Positions 43,489-55,455 of a stretch of DNA of 64,000 nucleotides are shown here, one piece after another. Position 1 is the first letter of the stretch; every line of letters starts with the position of its first letter. The DNA is from Davidsoniella eucalypti (taxonomy: Eukaryota; Ascomycota; Sordariomycetes; Microascales; Ceratocystidaceae), in the NCBI GenBank assembly GCA_004009845.1, contig RMBW01000015.1, positions 124,001 through 188,000 on the forward strand, given 5' to 3'. The notes beneath the pieces are model-generated. The model was not told where the DNA came from. It saw only the letters and a list, made by a program, of their open reading frames with translations, and ran no database searches. The translations under genes were made by a program, and so were the position numbers.

Positions 43489-43872
43489 TAGCGCGCTAGG
43501 GCAGCCTTGGTGGAGGGAAACTTGACGATAGTAACCATGTGTACAATGATATCGCCGAACGCGATGATGATTTACGTCGGGTTATCGAACGGCTACAAGC
43601 TTTCCTATGCTTGAGGGGGAGATGTGCCTTTGGGTATGGATATATTTTTTGTTTTGTTTTCAACGGTGGTCATTGGATATAGAGAGGACCAAATTCCCAC
43701 GGAGTAATCGGGTGGCGTCAGTTTCAGTTTTTGCATTTTTTTTTTAAATTTCTATTTCTTTATCTATTAGTGTAGCATTACTACTTGCGAAATACCCCGA
43801 AGCTATGAAAGGCATACATGCAAATAAACAATATCGAGTTCCAAAAGCTACATATCATTGACCGTGCTAAAG
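43489..43872. other. Spacer between convergent genes
   Basis: 3' UTRs only; includes a poly-T tract near 43735-43745. Confidence 0.4.
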
Positions 43873-45396
43873 CTAAAGCTCTTCTTCTACTTCCTCCTCC
43901 TGTTCCTTCTTCTTGCTGTCACCTTGTTTCTTCTCTTCGACTTGACCATCATCGTCCCACGAGTCCTTGTACTCAATAGTCCCAAACACTGCTTCAAAGC
44001 CCGAAGGTCGCGGCGACGGCAGTCCCTCGGCCTCACAATAGAGATCGATCACGTTGCGTAGGAACGGAGAGTCTTTGTAAAGTGTCTCCAGCTTAGTCCA
44101 GTAACCTTTGTTCTCGGCGATCCAACCAGCTGCCGATTGTTGAGGTACTCTTGACACGTCGAGAGCCGATTGGCACGCGGTGGGATATCTCATTCCAAAC
44201 GGGCGTGAAGATGGAGTTGGAGACTCGAACGAAATCAAGTCTTCTTCTTCATCATCCAACTCGCCGGCCGCGGGTATCTGCTCCCCTTCAAAGGCAGGCT
44301 GCTGTGAGCTTGACATGAGCAGCGGGTGGAGCTCTGACTGGATGTCATTTGGAGAACAAATAGCGCCTGTCATTTGGATGTCTTCGTTTCGGTCATATGC
44401 CTTTTTGATGATAGCGCGGAACCGTTGCATGAATGCTCTCTCGACTGGGTCTTGTGTGATGGGACCGTAACGACGTGAACGGTCGGAGATTGCCTGACGC
44501 TCACATGGATCACGTGCCCAGTAGAGCAGCACACCGCGTTGCTGGAATGCGCTATCGCCGTAGTCGGGCGAACTGGTCTCGTTGGTGGCAGGGACGGTCA
44601 ATGGCGATCCACCGTCATATCCAGCAGCAAAGCCACAGTAGCCGTACCGGGAAGAAGTGGCTAGAATGGCATAGACTTGCGCAGCACGGTCGAGAGTGGC
44701 GAACTGGAGAATCAAGGTACCGTTGTCGTCGAGTCTGAGACTGATCAGCTGGGAGGATAGCATAGGGTGATGTAGGCTAGCTTCTATCAGGAAAGGCATG
44801 ATGAATGCTGGGTTGAAGTTGAGAGCGTGGATATGGCGAGTGTGGCCCTGCTTGATATGTGATCGTGTAGCTATTGGCATCGGGTAGGAGACCGATCCGG
44901 CAAGGGCCACATGGAAGCATATCTCGTTATCCTCCTGTTGGGCATTTGCTCTTGCTATCTGGGCCTTGACCGGATCTTTTGGCTGTGTGCCCTGGATTCT
45001 GTAGCCAATGTGATGGGAAAAGCCGACCTGGTGAACAAAGTTCTCCGCCTGTTCTGGCTTGGCGAACTCGATAATGGCTGACTTGGTGCGTAGTGCAGGG
45101 CTTCCGCTGAGATCGCGCTTGCAAGGTGTATTGACGATAGTAGCTGAAACAACGCGGCCGCCCCAGACACGATCGAGAATCCGAGATAGATGGGCATTGC
45201 GCGGAAGTTCACTGATGATCACTCGGCGGCATCCTGTCAGTTCGTCTGCCTGGTCGGGCAGCGGAGTGTAGGAGACTCCGAAGGAGGAGTAGAGAGGAGG
45301 AGACCGTGATACTGGGCTGCGTGGCTTTTCAGCATCCTGCACAGTAGCAACGGACCGGCTTGCAGGCGTTGTATCAGTTGATGGCATAGGATACAT
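43873..45396 (-). CDS. RRM-like RNA-binding protein, 507 aa
   Basis: Uninterrupted minus-strand ORF; start placed at the ATG at 45396 since the frame upstream begins at TTG. A divergent RRM-like fold is seen at about residues 57-125 (RRVIISELPRNA, then VVSATIVNT and SAIIEFAKPEQAENFVHQ). A second similar unit lies near 210-260 (LISLRLDDNGTLILQFATLDRAAQVYA). The C-terminal third is acidic and disordered, ending in a KKKEQEEEVEEE run. No signal peptide or membrane segment. It resembles ascomycete proteins with Mei2-like or negative-regulator-type RRMs, but I cannot name an orthologue. Its likely role is post-transcriptional regulation; this is inference from fold only. Confidence 0.78.
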   Translation of the reverse strand: MYPMPSTDTTPASRSVATVQDAEKPRSPVSRSPPLYSSFGVSYTPLPDQADELTGCRRVIISELPRNAHLSRILDRVWGGRVVSATIVNTPCKRDLSGSPALRTKSAIIEFAKPEQAENFVHQVGFSHHIGYRIQGTQPKDPVKAQIARANAQQEDNEICFHVALAGSVSYPMPIATRSHIKQGHTRHIHALNFNPAFIMPFLIEASLHHPMLSSQLISLRLDDNGTLILQFATLDRAAQVYAILATSSRYGYCGFAAGYDGGSPLTVPATNETSSPDYGDSAFQQRGVLLYWARDPCERQAISDRSRRYGPITQDPVERAFMQRFRAIIKKAYDRNEDIQMTGAICSPNDIQSELHPLLMSSSQQPAFEGEQIPAAGELDDEEEDLISFESPTPSSRPFGMRYPTACQSALDVSRVPQQSAAGWIAENKGYWTKLETLYKDSPFLRNVIDLYCEAEGLPSPRPSGFEAVFGTIEYKDSWDDDGQVEEKKQGDSKKKEQEEEVEEEL

Positions 45397-45916
45397 CGTG
45401 GTTAGCAGGCGCCTTTGTGGTGTGGTGCATCGGTCTGTGTGTAGTACTGTAGTACAGATGGTCAATGTGAGAATTTAAAGGCTCTGGAGAAAGCTTAGTA
45501 GTCATATACCATGTATCCATATTCCCCTCTCTACGTTCCATCTTTACTCAGATTGCTACTGATCAAGAATGCCAATGTAATAGCAGGTCAGTGACCTATG
45601 TTTGATGTTGCTTGTGTTTGGATGCCTGGACTTCATCTTATGTTGTTTTTGGTTTCTATGATGTAAAAGCCGAAAATAGAAAACCTGAGTGTTCAAGACA
45701 AAGAAAACGCATCCTTATATCCGCCTAGTTTCAAGCTAGGCCGTGTTTATATGTCAAGATTAAAAAGTATATATCAAGGCATGTAATCATGCTCAAATAT
45801 AGAGAGTGGCAGAGCAACCCTATTGCTTAGTCATGGCTGTGTTATTTTGTGCTACGTCTATATTACCACTTCTGGACACACGCTCCGATCCTATCCAGCA
45901 ATTGGTCTTCGTTTGT
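45397..45916. other. Intergenic region
   Basis: Promoter of the RRM-like gene and 3' flank of the subtilase gene. Nothing else recognised. Confidence 0.4.
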
Positions 45917-48900
45917 CTAGACAACAGTAATGTCACGTGGAATGTCCATCACAGGGCCGAGCCAAGTTTCCCAGTTCGCAGCATCATTTTCATCCAAGCC
46001 AAAGCGCAGAACCTGCTGGATGATACGATACGAGCCTTTGAGCAGTCCCAGTTTATGGTTGCTATCGATACCCTTGAGTGAGGATCCTAACTGCGAGTTT
46101 AGACTAAACTTTGGCATCGGGCCGTTTTCAGCGTACATCCTGCCAATCACGGGACCTGCGCCCACCGTACCGACGTCTGGCATAGCGGGATTCGTGAGGT
46201 TTAGGGGCTGGCCAGTGCCGTTGACTGCATAGCCGTAATAGGTCGGCTCTATGCTGGTGTTCCAGCGGACGACATCGATACGGAACCACCGCAACGGCTG
46301 CACAGTACTAGTGATGATGGCGGGCATGTCGCTGCCGTTGTATGTGAACTGGTGGTATTGCCCAATATCCAAGCGTGTGCCGGTGATGTATACCTGGGGC
46401 AGCGTGAAGATGGAACGCTCGCTGTTGAATACATTGGCTCGATCGGCTTCAGTCGGAGTGACATCGCCAAATAACTCGGCGTGAGCATAGTCATACGCTG
46501 GGCCTAGATAAGGGATCGTGAACTCGTCACCTAGTGTCGATGAGATGTTGATATAGCCTGAATACACTGGAATAGTGCGCTTTGGCTGTTCGTCGACGGC
46601 AATTTTGACTGAGATATTTGCTGACTCTCCAGCGCCTATAATGACTTTCGAGCAAGATACACCGTTGGAACAGAAGAACTCGAGCTCCGCATGAAACGAC
46701 AACGCCTCCAAGTACTGGAAACGGGTATCTTCAAAGCCCGCAGTTCCAGGCCAGTTGTAGGCCTCCGGAAACATAGCCATCCCAGCTGCAGGAAAGTTGG
46801 CAAAAGAGTACGTCGCATCACTATTGCCGGAATTTGATATAGTGAACTGCGTAGTCAAGCCGTTTAGCTGGCTTGTTGAAGGCATGTTGATCTCAGCTGG
46901 GCTGACGAGACTCTGAGAGAATACTGCAGCTGCGGCATTAACAAATCCACCGCCCTGTTGTGCCGCTGGAGAAACGTCGTCATAGTTGAACATCTTCATA
47001 GGCGTTGCTGTGCTTTTGATAAGGTCGAAGATCTCATCGATGGTTAGATCCGGGTTCTGCTCCTTGATCAGGGCATAAACACCGCTGATATACGGCGTCG
47101 ACATTGAGGTGCCACTGATGATACCGAAGCCTCGACCATCGCCAGAAAGCGGGAAGGTGGAGAGAATCATGCCTCCCGGTCCTGAAACTTGTGGTTTCAG
47201 TTTGAAGTCTAATGTTGGGCCTATTACGACATGATTAGTTTTCCATCAAATCTTTTTCTTTGCGAATCATCCGCTTACCAACACAGCTAAAGTTGTTGGG
47301 TTTGCCACCACCGGGCTGATATGCGATCGTTGGAGCATAGTCTTCAATGGAGAGTGTCATGTTCGTCGTTGCATTGTATCGCTTCACCAAATCAAGACCG
47401 TCAGCTCTGTTCAGAGTGCCAAAGCTATATACAGTGTTGTTGGCTGTGATTGCAGGTGTAGGCACTCCATAGCCTTCTAGGAAGACACTATCGTCGTCTG
47501 GATCAGGATAAGCAATGACGTGCTGGAAGCCTACACTGGCGGCGGCAGACTGTGTATTAGTCAAGGTGCAAAAGCCACTTTTCACAATGGCAATGTAATC
47601 AGATACGTCACCGCTCAGATTACTAGCTGGTGGATAGTCCTGGGCTGTACAGCCAAACGCGCCGTACGGTCGACCCTGGCGAGCACTTAGCATCACGACC
47701 TTGTAGTTTCCCTTGGCGAAAGGATACATGGCGCCATACTGGGCTGTAGCACCGTCTGAATACCTGAGCGGGTATGTCGCAAAGTGGCTGCTTTCAACCG
47801 CAGCAACAGATAGCGCAGCATCTGCGATGCCAGGCATCTCAAGGTTGAACGGAGTAAAGGCCCCGTTATTCCCAGCTGCGGCCACGACAGCTACGCCTTT
47901 CTCCTTTAGTGCCGATACAGCGCCGGGAAACGGACTATCGAAGTAATCGCCGTACGGTGCGTATTCACCTAGTGACATGCTGATGACATCGGCTCCATCA
48001 CCCGCGGCCCGGGCCATAGCCGCCAAGATGACATCGTCAGAGCCTGAACCGATACAGCCAAACACACGGTACATGCCCAGCTTTGCCTTGGGTGCAACAC
48101 CCGTTAGCCCTTGGAATACTGACGAGTTCTGACCAACTTCCATGATGATAGATCCAGAGACATGGGTGCCGTGAAACCCGCTATAGCACGTAGTGAGAGG
48201 GTCTGCCTTGGGATGTGGTATGAACGATGTATTACCGTAGTCATCGCCAACAAAGTCATAACCGAAGGCAACCTTGCAACCCTCGCCAAAGCAGCCACCC
48301 AAAGCGGGATGCGTATAGTCGACTCCGGAGTCGATGACAGCGATTTTCACATCTTTGCCGAAGACTCCCTTTTCGTGAACTTTGTCGACGCCTGTCATAG
48401 CGTGCACCCAGTTCCAGTCGACAGCTGACGAATTCTGTGTTGCGTGGTCAAGCGTCGCCTCCCGGCCATGCGTACCAAGTTGGAGTATTGTGTCCCATTC
48501 GGCCACAGCGCCATCGCCAACGCTTTGCTGTTCCTGTTGCTGTTTGATCCATGCTGGATTCGAGTATTCGGCGCCCAGGATTCCGGGACGTGAGATGCGC
48601 CGCACGGGAAATACGCGCTTGACGTCTGGCAAGTCTCGGATCTTTAGGACGTCATCTCTGGTATCGATGTTTACCGAGACGCCTGAGAACAGGGAGTGGC
48701 CACTATCTACGTCGAATGAGTGGCGGATCGAAAGAGACACGCCAATGTCACGCTTAATTTTATGTGCAAACGAGGCGTGCTCGGCGCGTGAGATCAGCGA
48801 TGAGGGTGACGAAGGGTGAAACTCTATAAAATAAGCTCCTGGTACCAAGCCATCTTGGCTAGATGTCGCCCTTGGGCTTCTAGTCGACTGGGCAGTGGCG

Positions 48901-48965
48901 GCTGAAAGATTGGCAGTCAGGACGAGAAGCCCTATGCTGCGGGAGGAAGCCCAAGAGAATTGCAT
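45917..48965 (-). CDS. Secreted subtilisin-like serine protease (S8A) with PA-type insert, 996 aa
   Basis: Exons 48965-47279 and 47220-45917, with a 58-bp intron (GTAAGC...ATAG), give 996 aa. There is a signal peptide (cleavage near TAQ), an I9-type propeptide (PGAYFIEFHP ... VSVNI), and a complete catalytic triad: Asp212 (AVIDSGVDYTHP), His265 (FHGTHVSG) and Ser601 (GTSMSTPYISG). A large insert between His and Ser has a PA-domain look (SDYIAIVKSGFCTLTNTQSAAASVGFQHVIAY). A long C-terminal Fn3-like region follows, without a GPI signal. This is the architecture of fungal minor extracellular protease Vpr-type subtilases. It probably degrades extracellular protein for nutrition or host interaction. 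The intron falls just before the catalytic Ser block. Confidence 0.93.
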
Positions 48966-49829
48966 TTGGCTGCTATCTAACTCCGTAAATAGGAAAATAA
49001 AACTAAGTAGTAAGACAGAAAAAGGGCCGTTTTCTCGTTGTTCGAGAGAAAAGAAACGAAACCACTCTTGCTATCGGTGACTTCTTATACATAGAAACAC
49101 CGATGAGCTATATTATAGGAAGCTCATGATAAGTACTTTACTGTACTTTAAACCAAGTATCCAACCACTGCCAGCAATATAAACGGCTCGTTTCATGCCT
49201 GGTTGGGCGTCTGCTGTCAAACTCCAAAAACACGCCTTGGAATTTGAACTACACAACTAGCGGTGCCACTAACACATTGAACATTAGAGAAGACCCCGCT
49301 GAGACCTTTTGTGTGCAGTATCCAGTATGAACACGATCAACCTGGAGATCTGCTAGGAGATCCAAGACTCGAAGTAATCCTTCCCCCAGGGTCACATCTA
49401 ACACAGCATTCATTCCTCGAGATTTATGCTTGAATGCTGACAACCATCGACACGGCAACTACAACACGGAGGCAAAAAACAAAGGTAAAAAGTTAGATGG
49501 CTTGTGTGCATGGTGGCGAGCTGCGTCAAGTCCGCCAAGAAAGACTTTGAGCCAATGGCCTAAGGTAGCTGAAGACGGTTGCTGCATGAACACATTGCAC
49601 TACATCTTGATTCGGGCACAGCAATCCAGGGGGCCGTCGCAGGAAGAGACATGCACTAACACAAGCCGCCAATGGAAAGAGTTAGGCGAGGACAGAAAGA
49701 CAGGTAGCAGTACAGCATTTCAACCATATTAGCAGTACAACTGAGTTATAGTAATGCTACTAGCTTGTGTTGATTAAATTATGGACGGGACGAGAATTCA
49801 ACTACCAGCACGTGTTTCTTCCGCAGACT
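48966..49829. other. Intergenic region, 0.86 kb
   Basis: Promoter of the subtilase gene (TATAAG-like motif on the minus strand near 49090) and 3' flank of the PI-PLC gene. A 100-codon frame at 49430 starts with TTG and is not supported. Confidence 0.4.
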
Positions 49830-50813
49830 CTAGTCTCTCTTGCTGTCTAGCAAGTTTTGATTGCGCTGTATCACGTCTTCTACCAGTCTCTTGCCGGGGA
49901 AGTCGATGATCACCACGCCTGTCCGACCGGGTTGAGTCTCTAGGTACTCGGCCGTCCGATCATTGATACCCGATGCATTCCATATATCGTCTCCGGCCGC
50001 CGCTGTGATCGGAAGCACGCCGACCGATGCGCTCAGATGCGACAGGTACATCTTGCCATCAGCGAGACTAGCATCGGACGCCGCCGCCTCGAGATTGTCT
50101 TGGATAGCCGTCCATTTTTCAGCTAGCGATGTGATGTTATCCATCCACCACAGGTCCTCGAGCACCATAGCGTCGGTTTCCCACCCCACGCCGTATTTCC
50201 AGGCGGGCGTAGACTCGAAGTTCTGCAGCAAGAATATCTTGCCGCGCAGGTCCCCGACCGTCGGCATAGGGAAGTATGATTGGTTGGCCGACTGGTAGAG
50301 GTGCTGGGCCATTCCGGCACTGGTGGCAGCGTTGTCGTATAGATACGTCTTCCATGAGTCCTCGAAGGAAATGGTTGAGTTGATAGCGGCAGCCTCGTTC
50401 TTAAGGCGCATGACAATGGTTTCGCTGGGATATTCGTCAAGGTAGGCAAGGAAGGTCTTGAGTACGAAATCCAGGCTATACCCGGTGTATACAGTGCTGT
50501 GGTATATCTCAATCGTGTTGTCGACTAGTACGCCGCGGATGTCGAAGTAGCGCAGGCCGGCCTGAAGTTGTGTCAACAGATTGTGGTTATTGCACTGATA
50601 TACGATGTCCTCAACGTCGTACGTCATGGTGTCGTGGGTTCCGGGGATCGAAAGAGCAGTCAGATTCGTTCTGTCTGGCAGCGCGGCCATCCATTCTGGG
50701 TTTGAGGCGACATCGATGTCAAACGAAGATGGCGAACACCAGAGTTTGTAGCATGCGGCCTGGCACAGTGGCGCCGCTGTCAACAGCACAGTCAAAGCCC
50801 GCAATACATACAT
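49830..50813 (-). CDS. Secreted PI-PLC X-domain-like protein, 327 aa
   Basis: Single-exon minus-strand gene with a clear signal peptide (LTVLLTAAPLCQA). The X-domain pattern of bacterial-type phosphatidylinositol-specific phospholipase C is present: SIPGTHDTM with His60, a GLRYFDIRG strand with Asp91, and IYHSTVYTGYSLD with His105, the pair of catalytic histidines. Later come IVMRLKNE and an LLQNFEST strand. No Y or C2 domain, so it is not the eukaryotic signalling type. Family role: cleaves phosphatidylinositol or GPI anchors without calcium. Secretion suggests action at the cell surface or on external lipids. It lies beside the subtilase on the same strand, but the gap of nearly 900 bp argues for separate promoters. 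Confidence 0.9.
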   Translation of the reverse strand: MYVLRALTVLLTAAPLCQAACYKLWCSPSSFDIDVASNPEWMAALPDRTNLTALSIPGTHDTMTYDVEDIVYQCNNHNLLTQLQAGLRYFDIRGVLVDNTIEIYHSTVYTGYSLDFVLKTFLAYLDEYPSETIVMRLKNEAAAINSTISFEDSWKTYLYDNAATSAGMAQHLYQSANQSYFPMPTVGDLRGKIFLLQNFESTPAWKYGVGWETDAMVLEDLWWMDNITSLAEKWTAIQDNLEAAASDASLADGKMYLSHLSASVGVLPITAAAGDDIWNASGINDRTAEYLETQPGRTGVVIIDFPGKRLVEDVIQRNQNLLDSKRD

Positions 50814-53800
50814 GCTGGCTACCGCTCGCTTATCCGAGAGTTAAGAAGTAGGATGCTTCTAAGAGAAACGCAAGTCAGCACGAGCTTGGTCCTGGTTCTT
50901 GTACTCTTTTTATATACGCTCGATTTTCATGGGCCGGACTCGGGAACATTGCTGTCTGTGATGGCCCCTTCTACGTGCAGAAGCCGCTGCTAATCATGTG
51001 TTGTGGCTGCATATTCCGCATATGGCGGTGATGCTCTACGGCTGTCCGAAGCCTCCGTGCATTCACGAGCTTGAGCAGACGCTAGCGATTGGCTTATATA
51101 TTTCCGAGGAGAGAACTTACTAGGTTGCATTAGAGCCCTCTTTACGTGATGCAGCGTTACGGTCAAGGCTTCCTTTTTGGGTCTATCCTACTATGTATAA
51201 CTACATAGTTGTACGGGATGAGTTTCTCTACTCAAGGATCATCGTTGTTTTGACAGCTTTTGCTCTTATTTAAACTCTGTCTCGGCTTGAATGCATTTAA
51301 TACCCGGAACCGTCAATGCTAACCTAGCTGAATCCGTAAATGCCACATCTTGATCCATTTAACTCTTAATAAATCAGCTGCTAGGCATGGTTTCGCCATA
51401 CAATTTTAGCCGCAAACTGGTTTCGTAGTGTTAGCGAAGCTTTAAGTGGGTCAAGGGTTAAATCAGCCAGATGATCTACCTCTATCTATCAACCCTAAGC
51501 GCCTTTGTCTGTGTAGAGACTATATATCATCATTTGTCACGTAATTCTTTTCATATAACACAAAAGATACCATCTCATTACGACCTGTCGTAGGGAAAAC
51601 GCTCTAGTGAGCACAATACTAGTGCTACTCCACCCACACTTAAACCTGTATTGTGGTGTGTCCAAGTTGCAAACGCTTATTCGATATTGCTAGCACGCTG
51701 GTTTGTGAGTGTGTTTTGGTAAATATAGCATATTGCCGGAGCTAGAACTAGAGATAGATACATATGTGTCTCTAGTTTGCCGTAAGACCGGCAGTTATGG
51801 GCAAAGTCGGTATTTAAGACGGTATTTCACGTAGATAATATCGTGACTAATCGTAATATCTGAGGGTGACTATGTAGTCAGCCAGCGACACTGAAGACCA
51901 AATGCGACCAAACGCACAAACACAGAAATAAACTTCTTTTCTGACTTGTATCTAGCCTGAAAATTCAGCACGCACTCAGCATGCAAAGGTCTTTGTGCAC
52001 CCTCGTCATGATCTCGTGAGTAGGTCATGTGCCATGTCAAACTTTTCTTTTTGTGATTATTATTCCATTTATCGCTTCGTTTCCATGTCGGTAACACAGG
52101 CTTAAAAATGGTAAAAGGGACTAGGAGCAAGATTGAGAGCCAGGGCTATGACCTAGCAAACCGAGGGGTCCATGTGCCGCTTAACTATGTGAAGAAGAAC
52201 AAGGCGGTAAATATATAAGCTATAAGAAAATAGTCGATAGAACTAGCATCCTGAGATGCGGCAAATGAAAAAAAAAGCCTAGCTTGACATCTAAACACTG
52301 CGGCTTGGTTGACTCAGCCAAAAAGCCTAAAAGGGATTCTGCTTCCTCTGTACATAATAGTACATCAAACCCCTTACATAGAAAGGCGTTATGGAGATGG
52401 AGAGGAAGATCAATCTTGCATTGAAGCTGATTTAAGCGGAGAAAAGAGGAAGACGGAATTGGTACTAGACGTATAGGAATAAATCTAGAGATGCGATGCA
52501 ACGTTGACGCCGTTAGTCGTTGATGGAGTTGTTGTCGAAAAAGGGGAGCCTGCAATGGGCGACTATCCAGAGATAGATTCTAAATGGGGGTCAGAAAGAA
52601 TAATAGTCTCAAGAACGAGCACGGACAAAATGTATCACTTTATATGAGTGGGTCATATGGATATAACTTTTCGTATTCAAGAGACAGGTAAGATGAACAG
52701 CGATAAGGGCTTCTATTGGAAGACTATCAACAGCAGACTTCTGGTGTGATCTATGAACAACTGGCATAACCATAGTCAAGTGTCTATTTGCTGTTTGGTC
52801 GGTTAATGCTTTAGGAGCCCGTCTATATTCGAGTTCCGGTTCCCAGTTACCAAGTTCAAACGGCAAGAATTCAAATAGGGCCATGATCCCTGCCTGACGT
52901 GGGGGAGACATCGTCTCAGACGCTTGATTCCTATCCTTCTCCAATAGCTGTATTGTGCTAACCAAGAGGAGAGAGAAAGCAAAAAGCAAAAACTCAGACC
53001 AACAGTCTTCTCTCCAGCAAGGAGAATGGGCTGTGATACAAACAATGTGTTGCGCCCCCTAGCGATTGCCTTTCAAGTCGGCAGATAAAGCTGGCACGGC
53101 TTAGTGCGGGATAAAGTAGCTGGTCTAAGTGGCCTGGAAAAGGAAGGGTGTGCATGCACACAGTAGAACAACCAGTAGCATATGTAGATTGACAAACAGG
53201 AAATGATAAAACCTGGGGTTGACGGGAATTGGTAATAAGATGGGGGTAGCTTTGGGTGTGACGTCAGCGAATTATTCGTAGCGTGCCTAGGTTTTTTTCT
53301 TCCAAATTCTCAAGGGGGGGGTGGAAGAATGGAGGAGAAGATGGATGGAACCATGGGCCTTCATCGAGAAACATCTGCATCTTTTATCGAATGCTACAAG
53401 TCCAACAACAATACATTCCCGAGGCTCTCATAAACTAGAAATTTAAAAGACATCCCACGGTAGGATTGCAGATCAAGAGCTGGACGTAGGCGCCTGCATC
53501 CCCACGGCGAATGTACCGACCTAGAACAGGCTTCCCAATTGGCTGTCCTGGTAGTGATATATGGTATACAGATGTATATGTGCTGTATATTGGCCGTTAA
53601 CTAAGCTGACTGGCCTGCGTGTTGCCATGAAGCACTTGCCTCCCGGCGAGGCGATCGGCCCATCCACCTTCGGTTACGGGTTCCCAAGTTGGAAGAAGGA
53701 GACGGCTGGCTACCCACAATATACTCGTATGCACTAGCGATATATTAGCCGTAGAGAGATTCTGTACCCCCACGCTAGGCTTAATGGTATGTTCTAGGAG

Positions 53801-54368
53801 GGTCAGAGATCAACAGAAAACAAGAGCAAAAGAGTATAATGGGGAAAAAAGGGAGACAAGAATTCTAGCGGCTGGGTATCTTATCTTAGTCCGACGCCGA
53901 CCCGACCCTCTTATTATAGCAAATCTGATATGTCGACGAAGTATAGTGTAGTCGAGATAACAAGAAAAACACCGGCCCAGCACATAAGAACCGAAACGAG
54001 GCCATGTGACCTGTTTCAGGCAGGGTAGAGCGCCACTAGGATAGCTGGACCAAGCTATACATAGTATCAGTATAGCCTGGAGATCTGTGGTCAAGCCAAG
54101 CTGTTCGAAGGCTCGTAACAGAGTATAAAGAGATGGGGAAGGGACGTCGTTCAGTGTGGAGAGATTTTTAGAAAAAGGCAGTTTCTTCCTTTGTCTTTCC
54201 ATCCGCACTCCGAATCGGGCAATAACATCACATACGTGAAGCGTTTTGACTTGCTGAATTTTCTAGTTTTCTTTTCGAGTGTCCTTCCCGTCTATATCAT
54301 ATTTAGTATCACTAGCTTTATTTCTTAGCTACACTTGATCTATTCATTACTGAACCGTCAATTTCAAT
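50814..54368. other. Long gene-free region, 3.5 kb
   Basis: No ORF here carries recognisable features. The frames at 52609-52989 and 53810-54208 (minus) lack domain signatures, and the latter begins at GTG. No retroelement motif from the 16-24 kb island was found. The last few hundred bases are the leader of the aldolase gene. Confidence 0.4.
50905..50916 (-). promoter_or_regulatory. TATA box of the PI-PLC gene
   Basis: The minus strand reads TATATAAAAAG about 100 bp upstream of the start at 50813. Assigned by motif and spacing. Confidence 0.5.
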
Positions 54369-55322
54369 ATGTCTCTTTCAGGCGCCCCTAAGAGCGAGCA
54401 GTTGCGTCTACCCAATGGCGTCTATGTGCCAACCGTCACCTTCTTCACGCCTAGCGACGAGGTTGATGCCGCTGCCCAGGATACTCACATCGCCAATCTG
54501 CTTGCCTCGGGCGTTGCTGGCATCGTTGTCCATGGATCCAACGGTGAAGCCGTCCATCTCTCGCAGCAGGAACGGATCGACATCATCGCCGCCGCCCGCG
54601 CCGTGATCAACACTCAAGTCTCTGGTCGTCACGTGCCACTTATCGCCGGCTGTGGCGCCCACAGCACACGCGAGGCTCTTATTTTGTGCGAGCAGGCAGC
54701 GACTGCTGGAGCTACGCATGCCTTGGTGCTACCGCCCAGCTACTACAACAGTCTTGTCGACGATGCTGCGGTGGTTGCCCACTTTGCTCACGTGGCAGAC
54801 AGGAGTCCTATCCCTCTGATAGTATACAACTATCCGGGCGCCTCATCGGGACGTGATCTTTCTAGCGATACAATTCTAGCTATTGCGCAGCATCCGAATG
54901 TGGTTGGTGTCAAATTGACGTGCGGAAACACGGGAAAGCTCGCCCGTATCGCGGCTGCTGCGCCCAAGGGTTTCTTCACCGGCGGTGGCAGCGCCGATTT
55001 CATCCTACAGGGACACATTGTCGGTGGAAGCGGTACGATTAGTGGTCTCGCTAACATCTGCCCGAGAGCATGCGTCGAACTCATTAAGTTAGCCGAGGCT
55101 GAGAAATATGCCGAGGCTCGTGTGTTGCAGGCCAAGCTTGCCCGGGCAGATTGGGTAGCGATCCAGACGGGCTTTGTAGGCGTCAAAATTGGTCTAGGAA
55201 AGCTCTTTGGTTTCAGTTCCACGCCAAGATTGCCGTGTGTACTGCCGACAGAGGCTAGGATAGAGTCGATAGCATCAGGGTTTGACGAGATTATGGTGGT
55301 TGAGAATGCGCTCAAGGGTTAG
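54369..55322 (+). CDS. DapA-family lyase/aldolase (DHDPS/KDG/HOGA-like), 317 aa
   Basis: Single exon. The TIM-barrel aldolase family motifs are all present: GSNGEAVHLS (56-65), VYNYPG with the catalytic Tyr153, and VVGVKLT with the Schiff-base Lys182. A GGGSADFILQGH strand follows. Length matches the N-acetylneuraminate lyase/DHDPS superfamily. Fungi make lysine by the aminoadipate route, so this is not lysine biosynthesis. Likely roles are 4-hydroxy-2-oxoglutarate aldolase or the 2-keto-3-deoxy-rhamnonate/gluconate aldolase type used in sugar-acid catabolism. GSNGE instead of the GTTGE of bacterial DHDPS supports a non-DapA role. No signal peptide; cytosolic or possibly mitochondrial. Confidence 0.9.
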   Translation: MSLSGAPKSEQLRLPNGVYVPTVTFFTPSDEVDAAAQDTHIANLLASGVAGIVVHGSNGEAVHLSQQERIDIIAAARAVINTQVSGRHVPLIAGCGAHSTREALILCEQAATAGATHALVLPPSYYNSLVDDAAVVAHFAHVADRSPIPLIVYNYPGASSGRDLSSDTILAIAQHPNVVGVKLTCGNTGKLARIAAAAPKGFFTGGGSADFILQGHIVGGSGTISGLANICPRACVELIKLAEAEKYAEARVLQAKLARADWVAIQTGFVGVKIGLGKLFGFSSTPRLPCVLPTEARIESIASGFDEIMVVENALKG

Positions 55323-55455
55323 TTATCGAGTATTTCGGTTATTTATTGGTGTATTCAATGTTTAGAATTATCAGGATAGAACGAGAATATCGTATGATTA
55401 AACGGCTGCTACAAATCACAAGCTAGAGCTTCTACTACTTCTACTACTTCTACTT

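Noticed and set aside
52609..52989. 126-codon minus-strand frame with hydrophobic start
   Set aside because: The hydrophobic start is not followed by recognisable secreted-protein features, and it overlaps other frames of equal quality.
53810..54208. 132-codon minus-strand frame
   Set aside because: Begins with GTG and has no motifs.
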